Below are positions 20,587-32,500 of a DNA stretch of 64,000 bases, piece by piece. The stretch is taken from positions 1,178,001 to 1,242,000 of the forward strand of contig JAEHOE010000002.1 in NCBI GenBank assembly GCA_016858145.1. The letters are read 5' to 3'. The notes beneath the pieces were generated by a model. The model was given only the letters and a program-made list of their open reading frames with translations, ran no database searches and was not told the origin of the DNA. The DNA is from Edaphochlamys debaryana. Its lineage: Eukaryota; Chlorophyta; Chlorophyceae; Chlamydomonadales. Made by a program: the position numbers and the translations under genes. Positions within the stretch are counted from its first letter, which is position 1. Every line of letters begins with the position of its first letter.

Positions 20587-23500
20587 ATGGGTCAAAAAGC
20601 AAGCCGAGCGCCCCTCACGGAGCCGACAGATCCCGCTCCAGAACGGCCTCGATGGCCGTTCGTCGTTAAGCGCGCAGATCTCAATCTAGACGACCGTGCC
20701 TTCCGCACGCCGACGCTGCTTAGCCTGGATGGCGGCGGAATGCGCGGGCTGGTCGCGGCTCAGGCAAGTCCCTGCTGCGACAAGTGGGTCGCTCCCTCCT
20801 TGTCGTTGACGTCCCTGGTGCTGTTCTCAGGTGCTGGTCATGCTAGAAGACTCAATCAAGCAGGTTCTGTGGAAAGAACGACTGATTTCGTCACACATCG
20901 CCGAGCAACTGCTGCACCACGCAGCCTCCCGTAACGTGATCACCGAGGAGCAGGCGCTCTCAATATACAAGAAGTATGTCCAGCCTCCAGCCTCACGTGA
21001 TGGCGTTGCCCTCGACGACCCGACCGTGCCGCGGTCGGACGACTGGTACAAACGGCAGTGGGCGGACTTCAAGAAGCGCCAATCCGAGGTACTGGACTCC
21101 CCCAGCGACTGGTGGGACGTAAGACGTTGCTTCGACATCGACATTGCAGACTTCTTTGACCAGCTGGCGGGCACGTCTACCGGCGGCCTGCTGGCGCTGT
21201 ACCGTGAGCCGGGCGGCGGCAGGGCACTCAGGGCGGCGGCATAGGCCCCGCCCCGGGCCTGGAGGCCGATCCTGCCCCTGCTAGCCCGTCCGGCGGCGGT
21301 AGTGCAGTGGCTGGACTCTGGGCGGAAGATATTGAATATCTCGCCCTGTGTGCCCTCCATTCTGTGCCCTGTGCGCGCAGTGGCGGCCCGGGGCGGCCAG
21401 CAGGAGGCCACAGCCGCCGCGAGCCGGCAGGCGCTCAAGTCCCGCCCCGGCAGCGCTGCTGGCGCCAGTGACTTCTACCGGGACAATGGTAGGCTCACGG
21501 AGAGTCGGATGCGGCGGGAGCTCTGCCGCCTGCGGGGAGCAGGGACAGGCAGGGCGGCACCCGACACACGACTCAACCATGCGTGCCATGCCCCACCCTG
21601 CCCTGGGCCCTGACCTGCCACGCCCCACGCCGTTAACACACAGGCGCCAAGATCTTTGGCACCAGCAGCATCACCAAGTCTTGGCGCTTCCTGGCTAGCG
21701 CCGGTCGGCAGCAGCATCAGTCCGCCGGACTGGATGATGTGCTGAAAGGCGTGTTTGGTGACATGTGAGCCGAGGGCGCGCGGGTGCCGTGGGGTGGGGC
21801 GTGGGGTGGGGGGAGGGAGGGAGAGGGGCTATGTATGCATCGCAGGACGGAGGGGACGGTTGCCGGGTAAGGCTGCCTGCGTCTCAGGCTGGATGGCCGG
21901 AAGGCGGGTCAATCAAGGGTTTCGGGGTCCCTCCCATCCATGCAGGACACTGGACAGCCTGGAGGATTGCGGCGGCGCCAACATCGTCATCCCTGCCGTG
22001 GACGTTGCGGCCAAGAGGACTGCCTTCTTCTTCCACATGTCCGCCAAGCGGCGGCCGCCACTGTACACTAGCCCAGGCCTGCCGGACCATGACACCGGTT
22101 CCAGTGTCAAGAGCTCATCATCAGGCCTGGCCACGCATCTGCGCACTCAGGACATGCCCCTCATCACAGGCGAAGCTGAGAACGAGCGTGCAAGGGCCAT
22201 CAAGACCGTCGCCGATGCCCAGCTAGTTGGATACAGGAAGGTGCTGATGCGGGACCCACGCCGCCCAGGCGCACCAGTGACGGTGGGTGCGTGGATGGTG
22301 TGCCCATCCCTCTACCCACGATAGAGGTAGGATCACGCACTTCAGGGGCTTGCCTCCGCGCCCCCCTGCCTCAACCCATAGGGGGCGGGCGAGACTATCG
22401 GCTGGCTCTGGCCCATGGTCAACTTCTGTCTATACGAGGTGCCCGACGAAAGGCCCACTGCCAACAGTGACTTGCTCTGGACAAACAGGCAAGAGGCGTG
22501 TCGTTGGGCCGGAATGCGCGTGGCAGCATATGGAATGGACGCACTACACCCCAGCCGTGCGTCTGTTTCCTTGAGGCTGCTTCCTCATTCCCTCATCATG
22601 CCTGCTGCTCAGCGCAGTGCGGATTTCGAGTTTGTAAACGCAGTGGGCGGTTTCGTGGCCCCCATGACCTTCGAGAACCTGGACTTCAAGCTGGTGGATG
22701 TGGCGAGGGCCACCTCGGCCGCGCCGGCCTTCCTGCCACGTAAGGGTCAAGAGCACGACTGGCTAGCCCTAGTGGTGTACATGCAGCTGACCCGCCTGCC
22801 TTGATGCCCTTGTAGCCAAGGTGCTACGGCCAGTGGCGCTGGAGGACGGTACGGCGGTGGATACCCCGGGCTCGAACCTGCCCAAACATTGGCAGAACGA
22901 CCGCGTCTTCTTAGATGGCGGTCTGGTGCGTGGGTGGTGGGCGGGCGGGTTCGTACTAATGGTCAGCAGCAGGGGGCCGGATCGGCGGGGATGGGAGCCT
23001 TCACCCGCAAAACGTGTCTCTCCTCACTCGCTCGCTCGGTCCCCGCCCCGCCCCCCGCCCCCCCGCTGCAGGCCAACAACGACCCCACCTACCTGGGACT
23101 GGCACAAATGCTGCAGCGCAACAACACTGCACGGCTGCGGGACTGCGCCATTCTGTCCATCGGTGAGGCGCGCGCGCAAGGTGATGGCAATGGCCCCCGC
23201 TGTCCTTGCTCACCTACTGCTGGCCGCCTTGCTCAACCAGAAGAGGATAACGTACCCCTTAACGGCTTGCAGGCACTGGCTCTTCAGAGTCGTATGATGG
23301 CTTCACGCCTTCCAAGCCCCAACGCTGGTGGAAGCGGCTGCGCGGCAGCCTGCTGCGAGCCGTGAGCTGGGTGGTTGCGGGGGGAACCGTCACCCTGTTG
23401 GGCGGCGGCAAGCTGGGAGCCGTCAAGTGCACGCTTATCGGCGGCATTGTCGACCTTCTGGGCATTCTAAAGATCCCCAAGGCCGTCAACAATGTGGGCG

Positions 23501-24767
23501 ACCTGGTGTCCCTCACCATGGACCTTAACGGCGAGGACAAGGAGAACATGCTGCGATTCCAACTCTGTGAGTGAAGCACGTGCTCCAGGCCTCCAGCTGG
23601 GAAAGCAAGGGTCAGGGCGGGAACCCTCGGCCCCAGCCCCATCAGCCCACGCCCTCCTCTCTCCCTCTGTACCTACGAACCTATGTCCACAGATGGGCTG
23701 CTCCACATGCCGGAGGGCGCCTACCTCCGCATACAGTTCAAACCCACGGTGCGCGCATTGTGGGGCGGGGCCAAGAAGCGAGTGAGGGGCCAGGCAACAC
23801 ATGGGCGGAGGCCCGGGCGTGTGTCTCGCAAACCTAGCCCGCCTGTCAGCCCTGCGCTGCCTAACCTTGGCATGTCTGATGCGCACGTTGGGGTTTGTGG
23901 TCTGTGATGGTGGTCTGGTTGTGATGTTCAGGGGGCCGGACCTGGGCTCCGTGCCGAGAAGCTCTGAGCCAGGTCTGGGCCCCACCATGGGGGCTCAGCG
24001 GTGCTGAGCGACAGGTTACTTGGCAACTCAAGACGCAAACGTATTGAGCTTGAGTACAGTACAACTTGCCGTACAGTGCCAGGGGGGTGGGGGGTGGGGG
24101 GGCCCCAAACCCAAAAAATAGGCATGGAGGTCAGGAGCTTCTTCTTCCCCTCCCCTCCTGGAGGGGCCATTATTTTGCTGACCAGCTTCCCTCTCTCCCT
24201 TGTCGAAGCCTTCGGAATGGCATCGTCAGCTTATCGACAGTATCTGCGGCCCAGGGAACAAGGGTGGCGACACGGCATTCAAGGAGGAGAAGGAGCTGTC
24301 GGACGCGCTGGGCAGGATGGACGACCCAAGCAAGGGGGTGCTGCAGGCCTACGCGGAGGTGCGTGGGGCATAGTGGGGTAGGGAGGTAGGGGGAGCGGGA
24401 GAGGTAAGGGGGTAGGGAGGTAGGGGTCAGGGAGGCAGGGGTAGTGGGGTAGGGAGGTAGGGGGAGCGGGAGAGCAACTGTTACGGCTGCTGTCGTCAAG
24501 ACCACCCGCCACACCACTCTGGCCTCTTGTCTCGTTACCTCGCTGCTGCCGGCTCCGCAGGCTGCTAAAAGGTTGTCCGAGCAGTACAGCAAGTGGATCA
24601 CTTGGTGGGCACGCTGCTTCATATTTGGCCTCGAGGACGCAAGCCGGTTTCCCTTTGTGTGCAAGATCGACACGGAGAACACGGGAAATAATATCCACGG
24701 CGGCAAGTTCCTCGCGGAGAGAGGCTGCTTGATGCAGATTCCCAGGCAGTATCACATAGCGGCCTGA
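20587..24767 (+). CDS. Patatin-like phospholipase, probable N-myristoylated
   Basis: Thirteen exons: 20587-20763, 20831-21203, 21381-21488, 21644-21764, 21946-22282, 22382-22488, 22618-22739, 22816-22925, 23072-23162, 23273-23566, 23693-23748, 24209-24358 and 24561-24767; 750 residues. The Ser-Asp lipase elements are all present: oxyanion loop DGGGMRG (48-54), nucleophile elbow GTSTGG (Ser175) followed by LLALYLAARGG, and DGG with ANN (Asp482). The start MGQKASR has the Gly2/Ser6 pattern of N-myristoylation, which would place the enzyme on a membrane. Residues about 530-590 form hydrophobic stretches around a Trp/Arg-rich turn. Expected activity is acyl hydrolysis of phospho- or galactolipids; the C-terminal 250 residues are not recognised. 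Introns 1 and 6 have GC donors (GCAAGT at 20764, GCAAGA at 22489), and intron 11 ends in AAG. The gene lies between two copies of the armadillo 3' end. Confidence 0.9.
24366..24474. repeat. Purine-rich tandem array in patatin intron 12
   Basis: A GTAGGGAGGTAGGGG-type unit repeats imperfectly several times, including a longer duplicated block ending GGGAGCGGGAGAG. It has strong G/A strand asymmetry. Confidence 0.8.
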
Positions 24768-24955
24768 GGCGAGGCCTGAAGCAAGGCTACCTCCGGTGGA
24801 TTGGGGTTGTGGGCATGGACACGGCCCAAGACAAGATATGTGCGGCGGGCTGAAGTAGTCGGCCCATGGGGAAGGTTTGGTAGGGGGTTAGTCGGCTCAG
24901 CCCTTTCCCGGAAGGACATCCCGCGCTACTTGTCATGGGCGTGAGTCGGGCATTT

Positions 24956-25051
24956 GAGGGGCCGGGCGTGGGCGTGGGCGCAGGCGTGGGCACGCCCACG
25001 CGGGGTGGCACGCCGGGGCTGGGCGTTGCGCCGGTCATTGAGGTGGACTAA
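24956..25051 (+). pseudogene. Relic of the last exon of the armadillo gene
   Basis: The last ~95 bp of exon 11 (coding GPGVGVGAGVGTPTRGG and ending VIEVD plus TAA at 25049-25051) reappear here with several substitutions, followed by a diverged copy of the 3' flank to about 25145. It begins 189 bp after the patatin stop, in the same orientation as 15738 and 20024. Confidence 0.88.
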
Positions 25052-26317
25052 AGGCTGCGGTGGGAGAAGGAGGTCGGATGATGCATTGCATTTAAGCGGC
25101 GTTGTGGTCGGCTAAATAGATGTGACGCTGTTGTCCTGCAGCGCCTGATTGCCATGGACGGAGTTGGGGAAACAGCGGCGCGGGAGGACAAGTGGCACGT
25201 AGTGGCATGGCAGGCTGAGCACTTTGGTGGGCGAGTTGCGCTCCGAGTTGCGAGCCGAGCCGTAAGACTGCTGGCGCATGCAACGCACACAAGTACCCGC
25301 AACGTACAGAGCCCGGGCGCGAGCACATGCCACCTCTGGAGCAAGGTGGCAGGAAGTATAGGGTGGGCCTCTTGCAATCAAGGGGTGGGGGGGCCTTTCG
25401 AAGGGGCGGGGCACCCGTGCCGTACAGGCCTGCATGGGCCGGCCTGGCCCTTACAAGCGGACCAGTCGGCCGACAGCCTCTATTGTCAAAGCTCTTCAGG
25501 CCATTCTCCTCCGCGGACTCGCTTATCACTCTCAACCAAGGTGGAACTCCAGTGCTGGGAACCGGTGGCGTGTGGCGTCGGCCGACCCCTAAAATAGAGC
25601 AGCGTGTTCCAGTCCAGTCGCGTCGTGCGAGTGACTCAGTGCAAGTCTGACGACCATGGCGTGCGTCCTCAAGTGTCTTCGTGTGTTCTCGTGCGGGCTG
25701 GGGTGAGCGTGGCATCTCTGCCTGTGCGCATGAGCATGAGCACATCCGTAGCTGCCCACTGAGCACTCGCACATGCACGGTCCTTACAGCGTGCTTTCAT
25801 GTCATGTCTTGATCCACTTGAGCTAGTTTGCGAGGCGTGGTGCGGCCTCACGCGAAAGAAGCATGCAAGCGCGCACTTGAGGCGAAGCCGGCTCTTTCCC
25901 ATAAAACTGCCTCCAATATGAGAAGAAGACATAGATATACCACCTGAAAGTCCCTCCGACTACCTCCGCGAAGTAACTTGCGCTCTGTAGTAAACATGCC
26001 GCCGTCCGCGAAGGCCGCCTCTCGGCCGAGCACTCAATTCCTTGCCGCTCCGGCACGCACATGTCTTTCATAGGGACATCAATCAATACGACTGCTCTTA
26101 GCATGCTATACCCCATGCGGCCCGGCCGTCGGTCGCGACGGTTCATCCCTGTCGCGCGTAGCTCCGAGCACGCAGAGCACGCGCCCAAGAACGCATATCA
26201 GGCGCAGGCCACACGTCTGCTGCACTTCGGACCATGTAGAGATTCGGCGCATGTGGCTGACACTCCGTGTTGCCTCTGCCCTCACGATCCCCACGCAGGC
26301 GACGTGCTCTCCCGCAG
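25052..26317. other. Intergenic, no gene recognised
   Basis: About 1.27 kb. Diverged armadillo 3' flank to about 25145, then unique sequence. A minus-strand stretch around 25380-25600 has an open frame but no domain I recognise and no matching splice signals. The 5' exon(s) of the kinase-like gene at 26318 probably lie in the right-hand part; I could not choose an ATG. Confidence 0.4.
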
Positions 26318-28447
26318 CTCACACGGGCTCTGACCGCCCTGCTCATCGGCGTCGCCCTCGTCGCCGTCACTGCGCTCTGTGCGCTTCTGGCCGCTCTGAC
26401 GCCGCTCTTCTGGAACGTGTTTGTAGTCCATGCCCTGCTCCACCAAGCCAAGCGCTCCAGCGAGCCTGTTGGCATGGAGGTGGGTCCGGGGAGGGATGCT
26501 GGAGCGGTGCGGGCAACTAGCCGGAAGGGTTGCGTACGGTACATGGCAAGAGCTTAAACAAATCTGCAAGAGTATCAGGGCACTCAGTGCACTGGGGAGG
26601 GAAACTGCTCTGCGACAGAAGGGCTGGAAGGGCGCACACAACGCAATCCACTAACCCGTGTCAGTCCTCACCCCTCACTTCTTCCTCCCACTCCCCGTGC
26701 TCCCCGCCAGGCCGACCCCCTGCCATGCCTCCTCCGCAATGCCTCCGCCTCCACCGCCTCACTGGAAGACTCCTCGGCATGCGGCAGCGGGGCAGAGCTC
26801 GGCAGCCTGGACTCTGCAGAGGCCGCCGACTGGCCCTGCCTGGACAGCCCCGAGGGGCCCTCCCCCGCCGACACCTCATGCCCGTCCCAAGAGCCCGAGC
26901 CCGCTGAGCCTCAGCCGGCCCCCTACACGACTTCCAAGCGTGCGGCCGCCACCTCCGCCTCCACTGCTGCCGTCTCGGTGGTCGAGCCCAACTCCACCGC
27001 CACCCCCGCATCGGCTGCCGCCCCCTCCACCGCCGCCTCGTCCGCTCCCAACGCCGCCGTCCCCTTCTCGGACCAGCAGACCCCGTCCCTCTGCGCCGCC
27101 ATCGCCGCGGCCATCCACTACCACGCCCTCGCCGCCACCCCCGAGGGAGCCCGCGACCCCCTCGGCCTCCCCATCAACCCCGTGCCCCCACCGCTGTGCC
27201 TCCAACCGGGCGCCTCCGCCGCCTTCACGCCCGCCCCCGGCGCACGGCTGCTGGGCGGCCCCGCCCCGGGCGAGCCCACGCACCGGCCCTTCGTCGCCCT
27301 CCGCGCCACCGTGCAGCAGGGCACCCTCGCCCTCTCCTACCCCGACGGAACCCAGCTGCGCATCCCCGCCGGCCGCAAGGTCATCACCCTGCCCCTGGGC
27401 GCCGCCAAGACCGCCAAGCCCGCACCCCGCCTGCCCGCCCTCGCCGCCCGCGCGGCCTCACTGCTGAGCGCCGAGCCCTGCGCCTTCGCGGTGCGGGACG
27501 GAGCGCTGGCGGAGGCGGGCGGGCAGGCAGCCGTGTTCGACTGCGCGCTGCCGCTGCTGGCGTGGACGGTGTCGGAGCCCGCCGGCCGCCCCGACGCGAT
27601 CGACCTGGTCCTCTACACGGGCTGGGGCGAGGGCGGGGACCTGGAGCAGGTGCTTGACGCAGCCATGCGCCCCGGGGCCCTGGGCCTGGACCCGGACGAC
27701 GACGCGCTGCAGGCGCTGCTGTTCCCCGGCGGGGGCCCGGTGGTGGACTGGGGCGCCGTGTTCTCCTGCCTGCTGGGCAGCCTGCGGCTGCTGGGGGCGG
27801 TGGAGGGGGCGGACCTGGTGCACACGGACGCCAAGCTGGCCAACATGGTACAGCAGGCGGGGCGCGTGAAGCTGATCGACCCGCCCGGCAGCGCGCGGGT
27901 GGCCTCCGTTCCCTCGCTGCTGGCCGCCGGCCTGCCGCTGGACGCGGCGCTGACGTGGCACCGGCTGCAGGGCGTGCGGGCCGAGTGCTTCACGCCGCTG
28001 CTGGGGCCGCCCGAGGCCTTCCTGCGCCGCGGCAAGGCGCTCGCGGAGGGCCTGGCCCGGGACCAGCCCGGCTGCGAGGCGGAGCTGCGGCGGGCCGAGG
28101 CCGAGGCGCCGGGGCTGGTCGTGCTGGTCGCAATCGTCCTGGCAGGGCAGCAGGCCGAGCTGGATCTGGGCCTGGGCGGGATGTCGTACTTCTGCATGGC
28201 ATCCCACATCTACCTGTGGGCGCGCAGCCTGCTGCTGGCGCTGGAGGGGTGCGAGCGGCGCCTGGCGAGGCGCGCGGCGGCGGCGGGGTGGGGCGGCGTG
28301 GGGCCGGCCAACGCGGCGGCGCTGGGGTGCCTGCGGGGGCTGGCGGCGCAGTGCCTGGCGCCTCTGCCCTCGCAGCGCCCCACGCCCGCGGCCGTGGCAG
28401 AGCAGCTGGCGGCGCGGATGAAGGAGATGGGGCTGCTGTGCGCGTGA
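26318..28447 (+). CDS. Membrane-anchored protein-kinase-like protein (5' end unresolved)
   Basis: Two certain exons, 26318-26479 and 26711-28447 (632 residues visible); the frame at 26318 is phase 0 and needs at least one upstream exon. Exon 1 encodes a membrane segment, ALTALLIGVALVAVTALCAL, followed by a short basic stretch. A Ser/Ala/Pro-rich linker follows to about residue 150. The C-terminal half has kinase C-lobe landmarks: catalytic loop HTDAKLAN (His425, Asp427, Asn432 in visible numbering), then LIDPPGSA where LIDFG(S) is expected (Asp444), and LPSQRPTPAAVAEQL, the usual RP motif of subdomain XI. No clear glycine-rich loop or VAIK lysine is visible. It is therefore either a divergent kinase or a pseudokinase, possibly a receptor-like one. 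TGTAA lies at 28926-28930. Confidence 0.68.
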
Positions 28448-29591
28448 GCCGAGTGTGGCGTGCTGGCCTAGGTGCTTCCACCCATGGACCACGAGGGCCA
28501 AGGGTGCCAAGAGGACCAAGAGCATCGATGGGCGGCGGGCGGGCTCTGGGCCTGACTCGCTGCTGAAGCGCTTGGCGAGGCAGGGCGTACAGTGAGGTAC
28601 AGTAGTGTGTGGGCGAAGCTCCGCATTAGTTGCAGCGGAGCAGGGGACGGCTGGCACTTGTGGGCCAGCCTGGCGTGCAGGGGCATGGGCGATTGGGCTG
28701 GGACTTGTTTATGTCACCTGGGTGCTAGCCAGGCATGCATGCATGGCGGGCATGTGTGTCTGTCTCATGTATGTATGGGGTCAATGGTAGGCGAGGCTTC
28801 AGGCCGTGGTGGGTAAACGAACGCAACGAATGAGCGCAACCTTGAACGTGTGAGACCTGAGACGAACAGAGCGTGGGGGTCGCAGTGCAACTGATCAGGA
28901 GGACAAGAGGACGAGGTCACAGGTCTGTAAGGAAGCCTGGACTGGGACTGAGGACTGGGAAATTTAGGAGGAGGATCTGCCAAGTCACGCTGTCACGTAC
29001 GTGGTCTCCGATGATTGTCCAGGATGAGCGTGAAAGGCCTGAAGTTGCGCTTACAAACAAGCACGCCCGCTCCCCCGCACGCAGCTGAGCTGCAACAACC
29101 AGCGGTACAGCGGACCCACACACCCGAAGCGGGAGGGACGGTTGAGCAGCCTACGTAAGGCCTGGGGCCTCGGCATTGGGCCCCTTCATTCCCCCTCTGA
29201 CCTGATGTCCGGCCGGCAAGCACTCTTCACTCGTATCTAGAACGTGCTGCCAGGGGCCCCGCCCATGTGGCCCCTGCCCCTGGTGCCTTCACCTTGGCTG
29301 GCACCACACGGCACTCCCCAGTTGCCTGCCCGTCCTCTGCCTCTGCTCCACGTGCGGTGGGCACGGCAGCGCCCTGACCGACCGCACGGAAAGCGCCGTC
29401 CCGTCCATCACCGGTCCATGAGCCACTTGCACGCACGCAGTACCGGTACCCGCCCCTCGGGTGCTCCCAAACCTCCGACGCGCCGCCCATGTGCGCTGCG
29501 GCAGCCGTCTCGCCGTGCCCTGCTTCGACCATGGCCGGCCTCACTGCCTTTGGCCCGAAGTCCCCGCCGCAACTCGCCCACCCGGGCTCTC
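28448..29591. other. Convergent 3' flanks, kinase-like and MYND genes
   Basis: 1.1 kb. TGTAA on plus at 28926-28930 and on minus at 29051-29055 mark two probable cleavage regions about 120 bp apart. An open plus-strand frame opposite the MYND tail (29244-29930) is a shadow. Confidence 0.5.
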
Positions 29592-32500
29592 TCACTCGCC
29601 ATCCCCGCTCGCACCCTTCTGCGCTTCTGCCGCCACCGCCAGCGCCCCGCACTCGCCCCGGTGCCCCTCGCGCCAGTGCGCCCGCTGGCAGCCCGAGCCG
29701 CAGTACCGCACCGCCCGGCAGCCGCCGCACTGCTTGAGCTGCAAATCGCCCTCGCTGCGGCTCCCGAACGAGGCGCAGCCAGGGAAGCCGCAAACGCGCA
29801 GTTTGGGGAACGCCCGGCCCTCGGGCGGAGCCGCCAGGGGAGGCGGCAGCGGGGCGCGCAGGGCCGCCGCCGCCGAACGCACGGCCTCCGGGCTGCTTGC
29901 GTCGCCGGGGCCCTGAACCAGCCCCTCTGAAAGCTGCGGCGGCTGTGGGCTGCCTCCGACCTCCACGCTCTCCGCCCACGCCAGCAGCTCCATAGCTCCG
30001 CTGCGGAAGGCCGCGTCAGCACCCTCCCCCTCCGCCGCCCCGCGCTCGCCTGCCCATCCGCCCTGGGCTAGATGGAGCAGGGTCAGGGGGGGCGAAAAGG
30101 AGGAGCCATCTGCCAACCTCCAGTCGTCATACGACTTCCAGCCCTCGCCCCACGCCTGCACCAGGCACCCTTGCTCCGCCTCGGCCCCTGCATCGAACGC
30201 TGCTGCTTCCTCCGCCTCGGCCCCAGCTGCAGCCTCCACCCCTGCCCCTTCCGTCCCTTCCGGCGCGTCGGCGACTGAGCTGGCCCCACAGCCCACTGCC
30301 GCCTCCCACTGTCCGGCGGGCACCAGCCAGCGCCGCACGCGGGCGGAGAGCGAGGGGTGGGCTGCGAGGCGCAGGGCCGTGAGGCTGAGGGCCCTCTGCA
30401 GCCGGCCGTGTTGCTCCACCTCCCGCGGGTCCCCACCCGCGGACCGCCAGGCGAGGAGCAGCTTGCAGGCCGCTGCGATGCGGCTGGCAGGCCAGCAGAC
30501 GAGCCGGGGCAAGGCGGCCGGGGACGGAGCACAGGGCCGAGGCGTGGTCGAGGCACTCAGTGAGGCACTCGGCCGCACCAATCCGAGTCGGCATGCACAG
30601 AGGCGGCTGCTCTGAGCTGGCCAACGTCAGCGCGCGGGCCGCAGCGTCTGCCCCCAGCTGAGCCGCCAGCCGGCCTGCAGCCTGGTAGAAGTAGGCCTCG
30701 AGCTCATCCTCAGGAGCGTCGCCACCCGCTGGGCCGTGGGAGGCGGGGGCGGGCTCGGCCGCCGGTCCGCCGCCGCTCTCCGGAAAGCCCTCCCAGCGCC
30801 GCCTGAGCCGCGCACCGCAACGGCCCAGCAGTGCGGCGAGGTCTCCCGGGGAGGAGTCCCTGGGACCCCGCAGGCAGCCCGGGACAGCGCCTGCGGGGCC
30901 GTCCGCTGCCTCCGCCGCCTTCAGCCCCCGTTCGACCAGGGACGCCCGCTTGGCGAGGGTCAGCGCCACTCCGTCCACATCACAGGCAGCCGCAGACTCG
31001 CATGGCGGCGTAAGGGCCGACAGCAGGTCGCAAGCCCGGGGCATCAATTGCCCCAGGACGTCCGCCAGCCGCCGGTCTCCCTCCGAGGCCCCCGGCGCCG
31101 CGGCCCGGTCGGCGGCGGCGAAGGCGAGGCGCAGGGCGTGGTCCAGGGAGGCGCCCAGGCCCGCGCGGCGCAGGCTGGCGGCGAGGGCCTCGCGCTGGCT
31201 GGCGGTTGGAGGGGTGCTGATGAGTACTGCGACGAAAGGCCAAAGGCACTCAGCTTAGCCGTTACCGTTGTGGTCCTTACCACACACGCCGTGCAAAATC
31301 CCCAACAACTGCCCCAACAGCCCCACCGCAAGCCGTGAGGAAGACCCGTTGCACTCCATCCACCAGCGTCGTCGCCAGGTTGGCCGCGATGGCGCCCTGC
31401 GAGGGGCAGTGCGGTAGACAGCAGGCGTTGTACCGTTACCCAGGCAAGGACGCCGCCAAGCGCGGTGGAACGCACTGTGCCAGTCGCATCCTCCCATCTA
31501 AGGCACCCCATGGGCACTCTTGCCACAGCCACAAGCAATATTGCGCTGGAGCCCCGTGTCACCCACCGCTTGGGGGCTGGGCTCCTCCTCAAGTACCGCC
31601 GCCTCCAGGCCCTCCAGCGCCGCCGCCACCCCCCATGCGCCCGCCTCCGCCAAGTGCGGCAGCTCCTCGGGGGCCCAGCGTCTCCGCGGTAGAGGATTAG
31701 GCAGGAGGTGCGACAGGCAGCTCTGGGGATGGAGGATACGGAGGCTTGGCCATTCAGGGCTGGGTCAGAGGGCAGGGTAAGGCCATAAGATCCGAACGCG
31801 AAGGTTCTCTACACACGCACGCCTTTGTCTCATGGCACGCACCTTTGACTTGAACAACAGTCGCCGCTGATACGCTGTGTAGGCCCCCGCCAGCCCCTGG
31901 CCCCGGCTGAGGCGGCACATGGCTTCGGCCGTGCGCGCCGCCGCCCTCGCCAGCTGCAGGTCCGGAGGCACCCCGGGCTCGGGAGGCAGGCGGGCGTCGT
32001 CGGGGACAGGCAGCATGCCCTGCCGCCCGTACATCCACAATACCAGCGATGCCAAAAAGGTGTTGGAGTGATGGGTGAACGAAGCCGGCGCGCCCTCATT
32101 CTCCAATTCCCAGCCCGCCCCTGGCCCCGGTCCCACGCCTGCCTGCTCCCACAGCGTCTGCAGCAGTGCGAGACGAAGGGAGGCCACGTGGGGGTGTGCC
32201 AGCGCGGCCACCACGGCACTGCGAGCACCGAGCGCGGCGGCCCCTCCGCGACCGTGCAGGTGCACGGCAGTCTCAGTGAGCACTGCCAGTGCCCGCACAG
32301 AGTCTGGCACGGCGGGCCAGACTGATGCCCCCGTCTGCGCCGCGGGCCCCCTGCTGCCTGCCCCTCCGCCGCCCTGCCCCGGCGCAGCGGTGGAGGGGGG
32401 GCAGGCGGAGGCCATGACGGCCCTCGCCACCGCCGACGGCAGCTGGGAGTCCCGCAGGGCCGCCGCCAGCCGTGGCACCAGCGGCGGCAGGGGGCCGGCG

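Noticed and set aside
25092..25778. Minus-strand open frame of 228 codons between patatin and kinase-like genes
   Set aside because: No recognisable domain, biased Arg/Cys/Pro composition and no consistent splice sites; left as intergenic.
27458..28657. 399-codon minus-strand open frame
   Set aside because: Antisense to the kinase-like exon, dominated by Gln/Arg/Pro/Leu; no splice or domain support.
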